In this document: piece by piece, positions 1-9,151 of the stretch | Numbering within the stretch: position 1 is the stretch's first letter | Layout of the letters: every line of letters begins with the position of its first letter | Assembly (NCBI GenBank): GCA_944384265.1 | Contig: CALWSR010000005.1 | Coordinates: forward strand, 1-64,000 | From: an uncultured Clostridia bacterium | GTDB lineage: Bacteria; Bacillota; Clostridia; Lachnospirales; Anaerotignaceae | Length of the DNA: 64,000 nucleotides | Direction: 5' to 3' | Made by a program: the position numbers and the translations under genes | The notes under the pieces: model-generated | What the model was told of the DNA's origin: nothing | The model's input: the letters and a program-made list of their open reading frames with translations, nothing else | The model's database searches: none

Positions 1-2
1 GG

Positions 3-98
3 ATGGCAGATCAAATTAGTTTCAGTGAGTACATTGACCCGTTTACGGGTGAAAAAGTAAATAAAAATAGCCGCCAAAGGCGGCAGTTGAGGAAGTAG
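3..98 (+). CDS. possible 3' end of an unidentified CDS (31 codons visible)
   Basis: A frame open from the window edge reads about 31 codons to a TAG at 96-98. An ATG lies at 3-5, but the gene may begin outside the window. The peptide is polar and its last dozen codons lie inside the family C repeat, which suggests a gene whose tail runs into a mobile-element end. I do not recognise the protein. It may be chance. Confidence 0.25.
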   Translation: MADQISFSEYIDPFTGEKVNKNSRQRRQLRK

Positions 99-200
99 AG
101 CACTTGGCGGACTTTCAATGCGCTTACAAGCGCAGCTGGTAATGGCCCCTTCTAGGGGCGGAGCAAACCACCGGCTAGGCCGGTGGTCCTGATTTTCTCC
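66..200. repeat. repeat family C, copy 1 (IS200/IS605-like end or non-autonomous relative)
   Basis: The segment has a chain of short GC-rich hairpins: GCCGCC/GGCGGC near 70, GCGCTTACAAGCGC near 121, CCCCTTCTAGGGG near 147 and ACCACCGGC/GCCGGTGGT near 169-189. Serial hairpins with an ACCACCGG stem resemble the ends of IS200/IS605-type elements; that link is from memory and not proven. Degenerate relatives are at 440-535 and, in the opposite orientation, 26830-26906. No transposase is visible beside it. Confidence 0.5.
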
Positions 201-204
201 TTTA

Positions 205-342
205 GCCAAAGAAAGGGATAATAGTGTACAAAAACCGGTTGGTTTCTGAGGAAATTCCGCTGAGAAAACAGTCTGTTTTCTATTATTTGCAAGCTTTCTT
301 TGTGCAAGACTGCCGCTGTGATTTCATATTGCAGCATTCCAA
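205..342. repeat. repeat family A (MITE-like), degenerate copy
   Basis: This copy resembles the copies at 10499-10644, 16406-16553 and 19545-19681. It has an internal AACCGGTT block, an inverted AAAACAG/CTGTTTT pair and a right end ending in ATTGCAGCATTCC. The left terminal repeat is not recognisable. Confidence 0.4.
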
Positions 343-411
343 GTAAAATACTTTAGTATATAAAACTTTCGGATTATCATTTTATAATGGAGCTTTGGCA
401 ATGGTGTTATA
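343..411 (+). repeat. repeat family D, copy 1
   Basis: An AT-rich segment of about 70 bp begins with ACTTTAGTATATAAAAC, has an ATTATCATTTTATAAT core and ends in GCTTTGGCAATGGT. A close reverse-complement copy is at 27408-27476 and a degenerate one is at about 565-640. Confidence 0.5.
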
Positions 412-439
412 AAGAGATAATAAGGAAACCGTTGTTAAG

Positions 440-535
440 GGCAGCAGTTGAAAAGCAGTGGGATTTTCAATGGCATTGCAGAAAAGCCCTCCTGCTAGTG
501 GCTGTTCAAACCACCGGTTTACTGTTGATTTTGAT
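440..535. repeat. repeat family C, degenerate copy 2
   Basis: It follows the order of the copy at 66-200: a CAGTTGA start, a TTTCAATG segment, a block beginning GCCCTCCTGCTAG, then CAAACCACCGG and TGATTTT. Several stems are broken, so it is an old copy. Confidence 0.4.
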
Positions 536-564
536 TGTTTGCCAATAGATATGAAAAAATCCTT

Positions 565-640
565 AGTTCAATTTGGGAATCGGTTAGTATATAAAAGCTC
601 TGAATTTTCATTTTATAATAATATTTGGTGAGTATGCTAT
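565..640 (+). repeat. repeat family D, degenerate copy 2
   Basis: It shares TTAGTATATAAAA and TTTCATTTTATAAT with the copy at 343-411, but the right end has diverged. The rest of 640-840 shows no gene or recognisable signal. Confidence 0.35.
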
Positions 641-837
641 TATGATTTTGGTGTAAAACACTTTAAAAAGGGTTCTGAAGCTAAGAGGGTATTGACCACA
701 AATATAGAGTAAGAAATAGGCTGGCTTTGTTTATGTGACAGCAAGAAATGAAAATGGGAGATGAAAAATCAATTAGAAGAATATGACAGAACAAAATGAC
801 TCGTTTACAGATAAAAAAGAATACTGTAAAATATAAC

Positions 838-1068
838 GGATACTTTCAGTGGCTGTATCAGATTGTAGAAAAACTATATTTTATATTTTTTCAAGGGGGG
901 GAAACGAAGGGTTTTCCAACTGGAATCCGCAGTCGGAATTTATTTGCCGGAAGGAAAAGCAGAAGTTTCAAGGCCTTTAGCCTATGGAGCTTCTGCTTTA
1001 TACTTCTGTCTATTCGTCAAAAAGCAGCCTTCCACACTCTGTAACAGACACCTCCGGTGGCTGTATGT
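838..1068 (-). repeat. repeat family B (230-280 bp, possibly structured), copy 1, reverse orientation
   Basis: Its reverse complement matches the copies at 26940-27215 and 39673-39949 through several blocks: TTTTTGACGA, GACAGAAGTATAAAGCAGA, a GGCTAAA(A/G)GCC hairpin, TCTGCTTTT, AAATAAATTCC and GTTGGAAAACCCTTCGTTT. Ends that can pair (CAGTGGCTG at the left, CCGGTGGCTG at the right) resemble those of the 27-kb copy. Two overlapping open frames here are by-products of the repeat. From 1069 to 1316 I see nothing else. Confidence 0.6.
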
Positions 1069-1316
1069 AAATATTATGAAATGTGAAACTTTAGTATTCT
1101 ATTGCAGAAAATCAGCAGAGTTCTATTGTTCAAAGCACTCAAATAATCTATATTCTCAAAAGCCAATAAAATCAGTGGCTGGCTTAATTTTTTAAATGAT
1201 TGCATTTACTTTTGTGCAGCATATGATATTGGTATGTGACAAGCTATTTGTCATCATACATATTGATTATCGTAATTTTATGACAATATACTGCTATGGA
1301 TTCTGTTTTTTATACT

Positions 1317-1340
1317 AAAAAAGCCGGATGCATTCCGGCC
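1317..1340 (-). terminator. intrinsic terminator of the acyltransferase gene
   Basis: A GCCGGA/TCCGGC hairpin at 1323-1339 is followed on the minus strand by a run of six T (the A run at 1317-1322). It lies directly after the stop codon of the minus-strand gene. Confidence 0.8.
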
Positions 1341-1343
1341 CTT

Positions 1344-2366
1344 TTACAACAGCCATTTATTCAAAAATTTTATTTTGCTTATTACAAACACAATGACATA
1401 GCCTAATATAAATGTCATAAATGTCAATGCAAAAATTTTGGTATATGCTTTTGAAAAATCAAAAAACATTTCCAATATTTCTATGACCAATACATGGCAC
1501 AAATACAGCCCAAATGATAAATTGCCCAGCAGCACAATATATTTTGACAAAAAAACATTTTTGATAGCAGGCATATGATATTTAAAAAACAAAAATATGG
1601 CTGCACCAATGATAAAAGCATTAAACTGGTAGCCTCCGCTGTAAAATGTATCAATGCCATCAGAGGAAGAGCCTCTGTATGTACCTATGATTGCAGCAGG
1701 CACACACAACACCGCCAAAAAATACAAAAGCATTCTGTATTTTTTTGGTGTTTCATAGTTACCCAGCAAATATCCCAGCAAAAAATAGCCCCAATATCCT
1801 TCTACTGTCATGGGAAAATACAAAAACCATTTTCCAACCATTCTGTTTAAAAGGGGTGAAATGGTAGTGGGAAGGAGTATGATAAAAAAACAAATCCATA
1901 GCTGCTTTTGGCTGCATTGGCTGATTGCCTTTTTCAAAAAAGGAGTAAATAAATAAAAAAACAATATCATGTATATAAACCAAAAATGATATATAATTCT
2001 GCCGGTGCCAAGCATGACACAAAAATCCACTATGGAAAAGGAAGTATTTTGGTGAAAGCATTTACTGATATAATAAATCAAGCTCCACACCAAAAAAGCA
2101 GGTATGATTTTCAAAAATCTTTTTTTATAAAACAAATGCATATCCTCTGCTGTTTTTGTAGAAAGCAAAACAAAACCGCTTATCATAAAAAATACAGGTA
2201 CGCCAAAACGAGAAGCGGCATTGATTGCATTGGAAAGCCACCATGTTTTTGTTCCAAAAATAGCTGCATTGGGAAAATACTCTGCATTGCAGTGCAGCAG
2301 TATCACAGAAAATATGGCCAGTATTCTGATGATTTCCAAATACAATATTTTTTCTTTTTTTTCCAT
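1344..2366 (-). CDS. membrane-bound acyltransferase family 3 protein (OafA/WecH type)
   Basis: About 340 aa. The protein starts with a helix reading LEIIRILAIFSVILLHCN, the typical first segment of acyltransferase family 3, with the conserved R and H of the R..A...V..H pattern. This is followed by about nine more hydrophobic segments to a basic C-terminus (ISKIKFLNKWLL). Family members transfer acetyl or other acyl groups from the cytoplasm to cell-surface sugars or polymers. The substrate cannot be read here because no polysaccharide genes adjoin. I choose the ATG at 2364-2366 because AAGGA lies 6 nt upstream; an upstream in-frame ATG at 2420 has no ribosome site. It stands alone, with its own terminator. 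The class is confident, the substrate unknown. Confidence 0.85.
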   Translation of the reverse strand: MEKKEKILYLEIIRILAIFSVILLHCNAEYFPNAAIFGTKTWWLSNAINAASRFGVPVFFMISGFVLLSTKTAEDMHLFYKKRFLKIIPAFLVWSLIYYISKCFHQNTSFSIVDFCVMLGTGRIIYHFWFIYMILFFYLFTPFLKKAISQCSQKQLWICFFIILLPTTISPLLNRMVGKWFLYFPMTVEGYWGYFLLGYLLGNYETPKKYRMLLYFLAVLCVPAAIIGTYRGSSSDGIDTFYSGGYQFNAFIIGAAIFLFFKYHMPAIKNVFLSKYIVLLGNLSFGLYLCHVLVIEILEMFFDFSKAYTKIFALTFMTFILGYVIVFVISKIKFLNKWLL

Positions 2367-2738
2367 ATTCATTCCTTCATTTATATTAATATTTTTATGA
2401 TTGTCATAGCAGCAAAGCATTGCCCTTTACAGCAGTGCTGTTTTTAAAAATACCAAGATGTCTATGGCTTTGAGCATGGGTATCAAAAAATATAATGGGC
2501 TGTGTTTGCTGTATGCTTTTTATTTGTTTTGACACAATATGATATTGCAAAAGAGATTTCATTTCCCATTTTCATAGACATAGAAATGGGATAACAAAAA
2601 ATGGCATAAAAGCATTGTATGTATTCCATTTTCATTTAAAGGATAAAACGGTTTTCTTTTCATACACAAATTTTTCAATCAGCTTCTTTCAAAATGGACA
2701 TTTCAGCCATTGGCATATACCCCAGCATTTTTGTTTGA
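2367..2738. other. intergenic stretch without a recognised gene
   Basis: AT-rich spacer between the gpsA stop and the acyltransferase start. It has one imperfect hairpin (CCCATTTTCATAG against CATAGAAATGGG, about 2565-2590) and no family repeat. In related genomes spoIVA often follows gpsA; it is not here. Confidence 0.6.
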
Positions 2739-3728
2739 TTATTCTGCTTTTCCATCTCTTGTCATCAGCTGAAGCACTGCCTGTCTTACATCCTTTCCAT
2801 AAAAAAGCACTTCGTTGATTTGTTCTGTCAAGGGCATACAAACATCATATTTTTTTGCCAGCTCACAGGCAGCCTGTACTGTATTGACTCCCTCCACAAC
2901 CATTTTAACTTCCTGCAATGTTTCAGACAATGACTTTCCCTTTCCCAGCAATATGCCTGCCCTTCTGTTTCTGGAATGCATACTGGTGCAGGTGACAATC
3001 AAATCCCCAATGCCGGAAAGCCCTGCAAATGTTTCGGCCTTTCCGCCCATGGCAATGCCAAGGCGGGTCATCTCTGCCATGCCCCTTGTCATCAAAGCTG
3101 CCTTTGTGTTATCCCCAAAGCCAATGCCGTCAGACATACCGGCAGCCAGTGCCATAATATTTTTTAATGCCGCACCAATTTCTACACCAATCACATCGCT
3201 GTTTGTGTAGAGCCTGAAATTGGGGTTCATAAATTCCTTTTGTATCATTTTGGCAGTCTCTTCTTTTTCTGATGCAATCACACAGGCGGTAGGAATGCCT
3301 TTGCCCACCTCCTCTGCATGGCTTGGACCGGATAATACACAGACCTGACAATGGGGTACACACTGCTTTATGACCTGAGAAAGCCGTAAAAGGCTGTCCT
3401 GCTCCAGCCCCTTTGCCACATTGACAATGCTGGCCTCCTGCTGAAAAAAGGGAGAAAATTTTGTCATGGTTTCCCGTACCGCACGGGAAGGCACTGCGGA
3501 AATGACAATTTCTTTTTCTGCAACGGCCTCTTTTGGGTCGGTTGTAATTTGAATCTGCTCTCCCAACAAAACTCCTGGCAGATATTGTTTGTTTTCTCTT
3601 GTTTTTTGCATTTCTTCCACTGCTTTTGCATTTCTTGCCCACATTGTCACACTGTGTCCAGACTGCTCCAGCATCACTGCCAATGCTGTTCCCCAGCTTC
3701 CTGCGCCAATGACTGCTATTTTTTTCAT
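2739..3728 (-). CDS. gpsA: glycerol-3-phosphate dehydrogenase [NAD(P)+]
   Basis: 329 aa. Reduces dihydroxyacetone phosphate to sn-glycerol 3-phosphate, the backbone precursor of phospholipids, in the cytoplasm. The N-terminus has the Rossmann motif GAGSWGTALA. The middle has the family signature VLSGPSHAEE followed by the catalytic-region block ALKNIMALAAG, and the substrate-binding NTKAALMTRG comes later. Length fits the family. An AAGGAGGTG sequence sits 7 nt before the ATG. It is the last gene of the DUF512-der-plsY-gpsA operon, 35 bp after plsY, which uses its product as acyl acceptor. Confidence 0.97.
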   Translation of the reverse strand: MKKIAVIGAGSWGTALAVMLEQSGHSVTMWARNAKAVEEMQKTRENKQYLPGVLLGEQIQITTDPKEAVAEKEIVISAVPSRAVRETMTKFSPFFQQEASIVNVAKGLEQDSLLRLSQVIKQCVPHCQVCVLSGPSHAEEVGKGIPTACVIASEKEETAKMIQKEFMNPNFRLYTNSDVIGVEIGAALKNIMALAAGMSDGIGFGDNTKAALMTRGMAEMTRLGIAMGGKAETFAGLSGIGDLIVTCTSMHSRNRRAGILLGKGKSLSETLQEVKMVVEGVNTVQAACELAKKYDVCMPLTEQINEVLFYGKDVRQAVLQLMTRDGKAE

Positions 3729-3763
3729 ATTTTTGCACCTCCTTAAAAAATGACTGTGCTTTT

Positions 3764-4378
3764 TTAGGAAACACCTTCCCGTTTTCCACCCAGCTTGTTT
3801 TCATTTCCTGACAAAATCCTGACAATATTTCCCCTGTGCTGATACAATGCCAATGCGCTTAAACAGGCTGTTACCGCCACACCCTCCAAAGGAAAATGAA
3901 CTTTATAAAGCACAATGGGTATCATAACGGCAAATGCCATAGAGCCCAGTGAAACATATCTCGTGGCGCCAATGCAGACAATGCCTATGCCAAATGCAAA
4001 TGCAGGCAAATACCATGTGACACTGCTCAAACAAAGCACCAGCCCTATCATACAGGCTATGCCTTTTCCTCCTTTAAATTTTAAATAAAAAGGAAAATCA
4101 TGTCCCAATATCACACCCACACAGCCATAAAGCCCTGCCAGTGCTGCATTTGCAAAAAGCATATGACAAACCAAAAAACCCATTACAGACTTTAAAATGT
4201 CACAGACAAATGTAATGGCCCCTGCTTTTTTTCCCAGCACACGCAGGGCGTTTGTGGTGCCTAAATTGCCGCTGCCATATTGTCTTAAATCCACATTTGC
4301 CGAAAATCTCCCCACAAAATAAGCCGACTGTATACAGCCGATACAATAGCCTAACAAAACACAGATAACCGGAATCAT
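3764..4378 (-). CDS. plsY: acyl-phosphate:glycerol-3-phosphate acyltransferase
   Basis: 204 aa integral membrane protein with about five transmembrane helices. PlsY transfers the acyl chain from acyl phosphate to glycerol 3-phosphate, giving lysophosphatidate. The family blocks are present: GSGNLGTTNALRVLG (motif 1), HDFPFYLKFKGGKGIA (motif 2, with the glycine-rich turn) and an R(Y/G)VSLGS-type block near residue 140. It lies 8 bp after der and 35 bp before gpsA, so substrate-making and substrate-using enzymes are co-transcribed. Confidence 0.96.
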   Translation of the reverse strand: MIPVICVLLGYCIGCIQSAYFVGRFSANVDLRQYGSGNLGTTNALRVLGKKAGAITFVCDILKSVMGFLVCHMLFANAALAGLYGCVGVILGHDFPFYLKFKGGKGIACMIGLVLCLSSVTWYLPAFAFGIGIVCIGATRYVSLGSMAFAVMIPIVLYKVHFPLEGVAVTACLSALALYQHRGNIVRILSGNENKLGGKREGVS

Positions 4379-4386
4379 ACTCTATT

Positions 4387-5712
4387 TTAATCCTCTCTTC
4401 CTTTTTCCCTGACAATAAAATGGATGGGTGTGCCTACAAATCCAAAGGCCTCTCTCAGCTGATTTTCAATATATCTTCTGTAAGAAAAGTGAAACAGCTC
4501 TCTGTCGTTGACAAATATAACAAATGTAGGGGGCTTTACAGAAACCTGTGTCATATAATACAGCTTTAGCTGTCTGCCCTTGTCGGCAGGAGGCTGCTGC
4601 ATTGCCGTTGCCTCTATCAAAACATCATTTAAAAGTCCTGTGCTGATACGCAAAGCATGATTTTGATACACAGTCTGTATCAATTCCAGCATTCTGTTGA
4701 TTCTTTGCCCTGTCAAAGCGGATATAAATACCTTTGGGGCATAGGGCATATAGGCCAGCTCATTGCCAATATCTTTTAAATACTGATTCATGGTTTTATC
4801 ATTTTTTTCAATGGAGTCCCATTTGTTGACTGCAACAATGGCGGCACGTCCTCTTTCGTGGGCAATGCCTGCAATTTTGGTATCCTGGTCTGTAATGCCT
4901 TCGTTGGCATCAATGACTAATATGGCCACATCACATCTTTCCACGGCGGCTACGGCACGAATGATACTAAAGCGTTCAATTTCTTCTTTGATTTTGCTTT
5001 TTCTTCTCATGCCCGCTGTATCAATGAATATATATTTTTGCCCATCTATTTCAATGGGACTGTCAATGGCATCTCTTGTGGTGCCGGGTATGTTGCTTAC
5101 AATAAGCCTGTCTTCTTTCAATATTTTGTTAATCAAAGAGGATTTTCCCACATTGGGCTTGCCTATGATGGCCACCTTTATGGCTTCCTCCTCCTGCTCA
5201 GACTGTGTTTGCTCGGGAAAATGGGCAATCACCTCATCCAGCATATCCCCCAGCCCCAAAGCCTGCCCTGCGGAAATTGCCATAGGCTCTCCAATACCCA
5301 GCTCATAAAATTCATAAATATCCATGGCGTCCTTTTTGATATTGTCTACTTTGTTGACAGCCAGCACAACAGGTTTTTTGGTTCTGCGAAGCATATTTGC
5401 CACCTGTTTGTCATCATCTGTCACGCCTGTTTTTGCATCTGTCACAAAAAGTATGACATCTGCCGTTTCAATGGCAATTTCCGCCTGCTGCAATATTTGT
5501 CTTACAATGATGTCCTCTGTGCCGATTTCCATGCCTCCTGTATCAATGAGTGTAAATTTTCTGCCTGTCCACTCTACATCTGCATAAATTCTGTCTCTTG
5601 TGACACCGGGTGTATCCTGCACAATGGATATTCTTTCCCCTGCCAGACGGTTAAAAAGGGTTGACTTTCCCACATTTGGCCTGCCAACCACTGCTACAAT
5701 GGGTTTACTCAT
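4387..5712 (-). CDS. der: ribosome assembly GTPase Der (EngA)
   Basis: About 441 aa. Tandem-GTPase factor needed for maturation of the 50S subunit. Two G domains are visible: GRPNVGKST with DTPG and NKVD in the first half, then GKPNVGKSS with DTAG and NKWD in the second. The C-terminal KH-like domain ends in the typical [11 protein letters not shown] block. I place the start at the ATG at 5710-5712, 6 nt after GGAGGAG; the longer upstream frame reads into the preceding gene. The start overlaps the TGA of the DUF512 gene (ATGA at 5709-5712), which points to translational coupling. Confidence 0.97.
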   Translation of the reverse strand: MSKPIVAVVGRPNVGKSTLFNRLAGERISIVQDTPGVTRDRIYADVEWTGRKFTLIDTGGMEIGTEDIIVRQILQQAEIAIETADVILFVTDAKTGVTDDDKQVANMLRRTKKPVVLAVNKVDNIKKDAMDIYEFYELGIGEPMAISAGQALGLGDMLDEVIAHFPEQTQSEQEEEAIKVAIIGKPNVGKSSLINKILKEDRLIVSNIPGTTRDAIDSPIEIDGQKYIFIDTAGMRRKSKIKEEIERFSIIRAVAAVERCDVAILVIDANEGITDQDTKIAGIAHERGRAAIVAVNKWDSIEKNDKTMNQYLKDIGNELAYMPYAPKVFISALTGQRINRMLELIQTVYQNHALRISTGLLNDVLIEATAMQQPPADKGRQLKLYYMTQVSVKPPTFVIFVNDRELFHFSYRRYIENQLREAFGFVGTPIHFIVREKGRED

Positions 5713-7043
5713 ATATTCTCCTCCAAATCCAATAGATTGCAAAGCAATGCCATGCCTGTATTTTTTGTGATTTTGACAGGGATATGCAATGCTTTTTCAA
5801 TATCTTCTATTTCCACATTATCCAAAAGCATTGTGGTATCATTTCTTAAAAGGCTCTCCGGCAAAAGCAAATATTGCCCAAGCTCCCTTTGTTTCAGCTG
5901 CTTGATGATATCCTGCCCTGTCAAAAGACCGGAAACAGTGATTTGCTCTCCAAAAAAATCATTTCGTATTTTATAAACCAATATTTTCCATTTGGGACAA
6001 TACTGCATAATATGCTCACACCATTTTTTGATAAAAGCATATGCTGCCTCTCCTGTTGCCACAGAAACCACATTTTGTTTTTCTGTGGGAAGCTGGGCTT
6101 TTTTTTGCTCCAATGCCTCCATAAGCTCTGCCTCCAAAAGAGAAAGCATACCAACACCGTTTTCATACTGGGCAAAATCCTCATAGGCCTCACAGGGAGG
6201 CAAGGGCATTTTTGCCTTTAAATAAAACTCGTCAGATAAAAATACAAATGATGTGCCTAGCTTTTTTTTAAAATGCTTCTGCCATTTTTCCACCTGATAT
6301 ATGACTTCTTGGCTGGATTTTTGGTCAAAGGGCTTCATGGGGTATAAATTTTCTCTATATTTTGTCAAGCCAATTGGCACCACAGACATACTTTTTGCAT
6401 GGGGAAAAAAAGCGGCGCAGTCTGCAATGGTTTTGTCCAATATTTTACCATCATTGATGCTTCTGCAAAGCACCACCTGCAAATTCATTTCAATGCCTGC
6501 CTCTGCCAGTCGCTGCATTATAGCAAGCACTTTGTCCGCATTGGGGTTTTTGAGCATTTTTTTTCTCAGCTGCAAATCTGTGGTATGGACAGATACATTG
6601 ATGGGAGAGAGATGATAAAATATAATGTGGTTGATATCCTCCTGGGACATATTTGTCAGTGTCACATAATTTCCCTGCAAAAAAGAGAGCCGGGAATCAT
6701 CGTCTTTAAAATAAAGGCTTTTTCTCATACCCTTTGGAAGCTGGTCTATAAAACAAAATATGCATTTATTTTTGCAGCTTTTTGCATCATCCATCAAGCC
6801 GCTTTCAAACACAATGCCGATATCCTCCTCTGTTTCCTTTTCAATTTCTGCAATATATTCTTCTCCGTCTATGGTACGGATGGTCAGCTCCACATATTCT
6901 TCCTGTATCAAATAACGATAATCAAAAACATCCTTTACCGGCTGCCCGTTGACTGCCAGCAAAATATCTCCCGGCTCCAATCCCATTTCCTGTGCAATGC
7001 TGTCTTTTTCTATTTTAATAATAACATTTTCTTTCCATTCCAT
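5709..7043 (-). CDS. DUF512 family radical-SAM-like protein with N-terminal PDZ domain
   Basis: 444 aa. Residues 1-60 form a PDZ-like module ([17 protein letters not shown]). A cysteine cluster CxxxCxxC (CKNKCIFC) follows near residue 90, next to the phrase [10 protein letters not shown] typical of this family, then a TIM-barrel-like region and a C-terminal DUF512 domain. The family is placed in the radical SAM superfamily; its reaction is not established. It is the first gene of the operon with der, plsY and gpsA, a gene order common in Clostridia. AGGGAGAG precedes the ATG by 8 nt. Confidence 0.9.
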   Translation of the reverse strand: MEWKENVIIKIEKDSIAQEMGLEPGDILLAVNGQPVKDVFDYRYLIQEEYVELTIRTIDGEEYIAEIEKETEEDIGIVFESGLMDDAKSCKNKCIFCFIDQLPKGMRKSLYFKDDDSRLSFLQGNYVTLTNMSQEDINHIIFYHLSPINVSVHTTDLQLRKKMLKNPNADKVLAIMQRLAEAGIEMNLQVVLCRSINDGKILDKTIADCAAFFPHAKSMSVVPIGLTKYRENLYPMKPFDQKSSQEVIYQVEKWQKHFKKKLGTSFVFLSDEFYLKAKMPLPPCEAYEDFAQYENGVGMLSLLEAELMEALEQKKAQLPTEKQNVVSVATGEAAYAFIKKWCEHIMQYCPKWKILVYKIRNDFFGEQITVSGLLTGQDIIKQLKQRELGQYLLLPESLLRNDTTMLLDNVEIEDIEKALHIPVKITKNTGMALLCNLLDLEENI

Positions 7044-7171
7044 GGCAGTACACTCTCCCTATTTGAATCGGCTACATTATATCATAGTTTCTACACAAAT
7101 ACAAAGGAAACAGCCCCTTGCACTGCTTTTTCCTTTATTTTTGATTTAGCATAGCCAGAAACCAAAAAAAG

Positions 7172-7190
7172 TGTTACACTATAAGTAACA
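7172..7190. promoter_or_regulatory. inverted repeat upstream of the glutamine-synthetase-like gene
   Basis: TGTTAC and GTAACA are separated by 7 nt, about 35 bp before the start codon at 7227. The half-sites look like those of GlnR/TnrA (TGTNA-N7-TNACA), but measured that way the spacing is 9 rather than 7, so another regulator is possible. Confidence 0.45.
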
Positions 7191-7226
7191 ATCACATCTG
7201 TGTTTTGAAGAATTGGGGGGTAAATT

Positions 7227-8432
7227 ATGGATAAAACCAAACAAGAAATCATCAATTTTATTACAAAAAAAAATATCAAGCTGATTCATATTCTGTTTTG
7301 CGACATTTTGGGGCTTTCAAAAACCATTACCATTGCTGCAAATGAATTTGAAAATGCCCTTGAAAATGGTATTGCTTTTGATGCAGACATTTTTCAGGCC
7401 ATATTAAAAAAGGAGGTTTCCAAGCTGTTTCTTTTTCCGGACATCTCCACATTTTCCGTATCTGGCCATGGCAATGAAAAAGAAATACAGTTTTATGGCA
7501 GCATCAAATATGCCGACGGCACACCCTTTGAGGGGGACAGCAGATATTTGCTGCAAAATGCAGTAAAAGAAGCTCAGGAGCAAAATTTGGACTGTATGTT
7601 TGCCACAAAATGTCAATTTTCTCTTTTGGAAGGGGACAAGCCCTATGACACGGCAGGCTATTTGGATGCCCCTCCTTTAGATAAATGTCAGCAGATACGC
7701 AATGAAATTTGTATGGCATTGGGACAAATGGGCATTTTCACCAAAAGGGCCTTTCACCAAAGGGCAGCAGGGCAAAATCAAATTGATTTTCAATATGCCA
7801 CTCCATTAAAATGTGCCGATGATTTTATGACCTATCAATATATTACAAAAAAAATTGCGCTGGAAAAAGGTGCTTTCGCCTGCTTTTTGCCAAAGCCTTT
7901 TTCAAAAGAACAAGGAAACGGCATACACATTCTGGCATCATTGCTCCATAGGGGAAAGCCTGATAAAGAGCCTTCTATTTTTTATGAAAGCTTTATTGCC
8001 GGCATATTAAACCGTATTGGAGAAATGTCTGCATTTTTTCATACCACAGAAGACGCTTACAAACGCATTGCATATCAGGAAATACCAAAATATATCACTT
8101 GGTCCTATCAATATGATGCGCCTTTGATACACATTGCTTCTGTCAATGAAAAAACACAGCCATTGGAATTATTTTCCGCCGACAGCTGTTTAAATCCCTA
8201 TTTGGCCTTTACTCTTTTTATTTATGCAGGATTGGAGGGCGTTGCAAAACAAATGCCTTTGCCCGACCCTTGCAACATCAATTTATACGGATGCGCTTTA
8301 GAGGAAACAAAAAAATATCAAGCATTGCCGGATACATTGGGCCAAGCTGTGGAAATGGCAAAAAACAGCACATTCATACAGGGCATACTGCCTGAAAGGG
8401 TTGTAAAAAGCTATTTGGAGCAAAAGCAATAA
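7227..8432 (+). CDS. glutamine-synthetase-like protein lacking active-site residues
   Basis: 401 aa, slightly shorter than GlnA (about 440). The fold is recognisable: LIHILFCDILG near residue 20 matches the beta-grasp start, GQNQIDFQYA (182-191) matches GQHEIDFRYA, GNGIHILASL (230-239) matches GSGMHCHQSL, and ELFSADSCLNPYLAF (314-328) matches ELRSPDPAANPYLA. Key residues are changed: the metal-binding ExE is K128-C-Q130, the next two metal Glu are Q178 and Q185, and the Arg residues of NRSPLIR are D297 and H302. The metal His (H234) and E314 remain. I infer a non-catalytic or re-purposed member, perhaps a ligand sensor. It is monocistronic, with GGGG five nt before ATG and an inverted repeat upstream. 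Confidence 0.8.
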   Translation: MDKTKQEIINFITKKNIKLIHILFCDILGLSKTITIAANEFENALENGIAFDADIFQAILKKEVSKLFLFPDISTFSVSGHGNEKEIQFYGSIKYADGTPFEGDSRYLLQNAVKEAQEQNLDCMFATKCQFSLLEGDKPYDTAGYLDAPPLDKCQQIRNEICMALGQMGIFTKRAFHQRAAGQNQIDFQYATPLKCADDFMTYQYITKKIALEKGAFACFLPKPFSKEQGNGIHILASLLHRGKPDKEPSIFYESFIAGILNRIGEMSAFFHTTEDAYKRIAYQEIPKYITWSYQYDAPLIHIASVNEKTQPLELFSADSCLNPYLAFTLFIYAGLEGVAKQMPLPDPCNINLYGCALEETKKYQALPDTLGQAVEMAKNSTFIQGILPERVVKSYLEQKQ

Positions 8433-8500
8433 AATTTTTTTAAAACAAAAAAACAAGCCCTTTTGATACTACACAAAAACAATGCATAAATAGTTTATAT

Positions 8501-8546
8501 TTCATACAAAAAACCCTCTGTTTTTTCAGAAGGTTTTTTGTATGAA
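8501..8546. terminator. bidirectional terminator between the GS-like gene and the ArsC-like gene
   Basis: A nearly perfect hairpin has 20-bp arms (TTCATACAAAAAACC at the left outer side and its complement at the right) around a T6 loop. The stem has one mismatch. A and T runs in the arms make it usable from both sides, which fits two convergent genes. Confidence 0.85.
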
Positions 8547-8603
8547 AAAAAATCATGCTTTTCATACTGACCAAAACAGATGGTCTTTGATGAGCCGTAT
8601 TTT

Positions 8604-8960
8604 TTATGATTTTAATTTTTCCCATTCTGCCGGTTTAAAGCCTGCCAAAACCATATCCTCACCAACAATCAAAGGACGCTTTACCAGCATACCGTTTGTT
8701 GCCAAAAGCTGATATTGCTCCTCCTCTGTCATGGTAGGCAGCTTATCCTTTAATCCCAAATCACGATAAAGCATACCGCTTGTATTAAAAAATCTTTTTA
8801 AAGGCATACCGCTTTTTTGATGCCACTGCTTTAATTCCTCTGCACTGGGGTTTTGCTCCACGATATGTCTGTCTTCAAATGAAATTTCATTTTCCTCCAG
8901 CCATTTTTTGGCTTTTTGACAAGTACTGCATTTGGGATATTCTAAAAATAATATAGACAA
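8604..8960 (-). CDS. ArsC/Spx-family thioredoxin-fold reductase
   Basis: 118 aa, full family length. The N-terminus reads FLEYPKCSTCQKAKKWLEE, with a redox CxxC (C11, C14) at the start of the first helix. The ArsC-like tail has RPLIVGEDMVLAGFKPAEWE. Proteins of this group include arsenate reductases and the regulators Spx/MgsR. The absence of other arsenic genes and the short form favour the loosely named YffB/ArsC-like group, whose substrate is uncertain. The start is TTG at 8958-8960, 8 nt after AAAGGAGG; no ATG is available. Confidence 0.85.
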   Translation of the reverse strand: MSILFLEYPKCSTCQKAKKWLEENEISFEDRHIVEQNPSAEELKQWHQKSGMPLKRFFNTSGMLYRDLGLKDKLPTMTEEEQYQLLATNGMLVKRPLIVGEDMVLAGFKPAEWEKLKS

Positions 8961-9151
8961 TTGAAAAGCCTCCTTTTTTTATTTGTTTTTTATTATACAA
9001 TATTTTGGTTTCTCAACGCCACAACAATTCAAAAATTTTACAAAAAATACACTTTTTTGACAATACTAAAAAAAAGTTTATTGCTTTTTGCCATTTTAGA
9101 GGTTACAATAAAAATAGTTTTATTATTATATTTTTTTACAGGAGGGATTTT

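Noticed and set aside
796..1195. Two overlapping frames of about 82 codons
   Set aside because: They fall in repeat family B; no family match or ribosome site.
7172..7190. Calling the inverted repeat a GlnR/TnrA site
   Set aside because: Spacing between the TGTTA and TAACA half-sites is 9 rather than 7.
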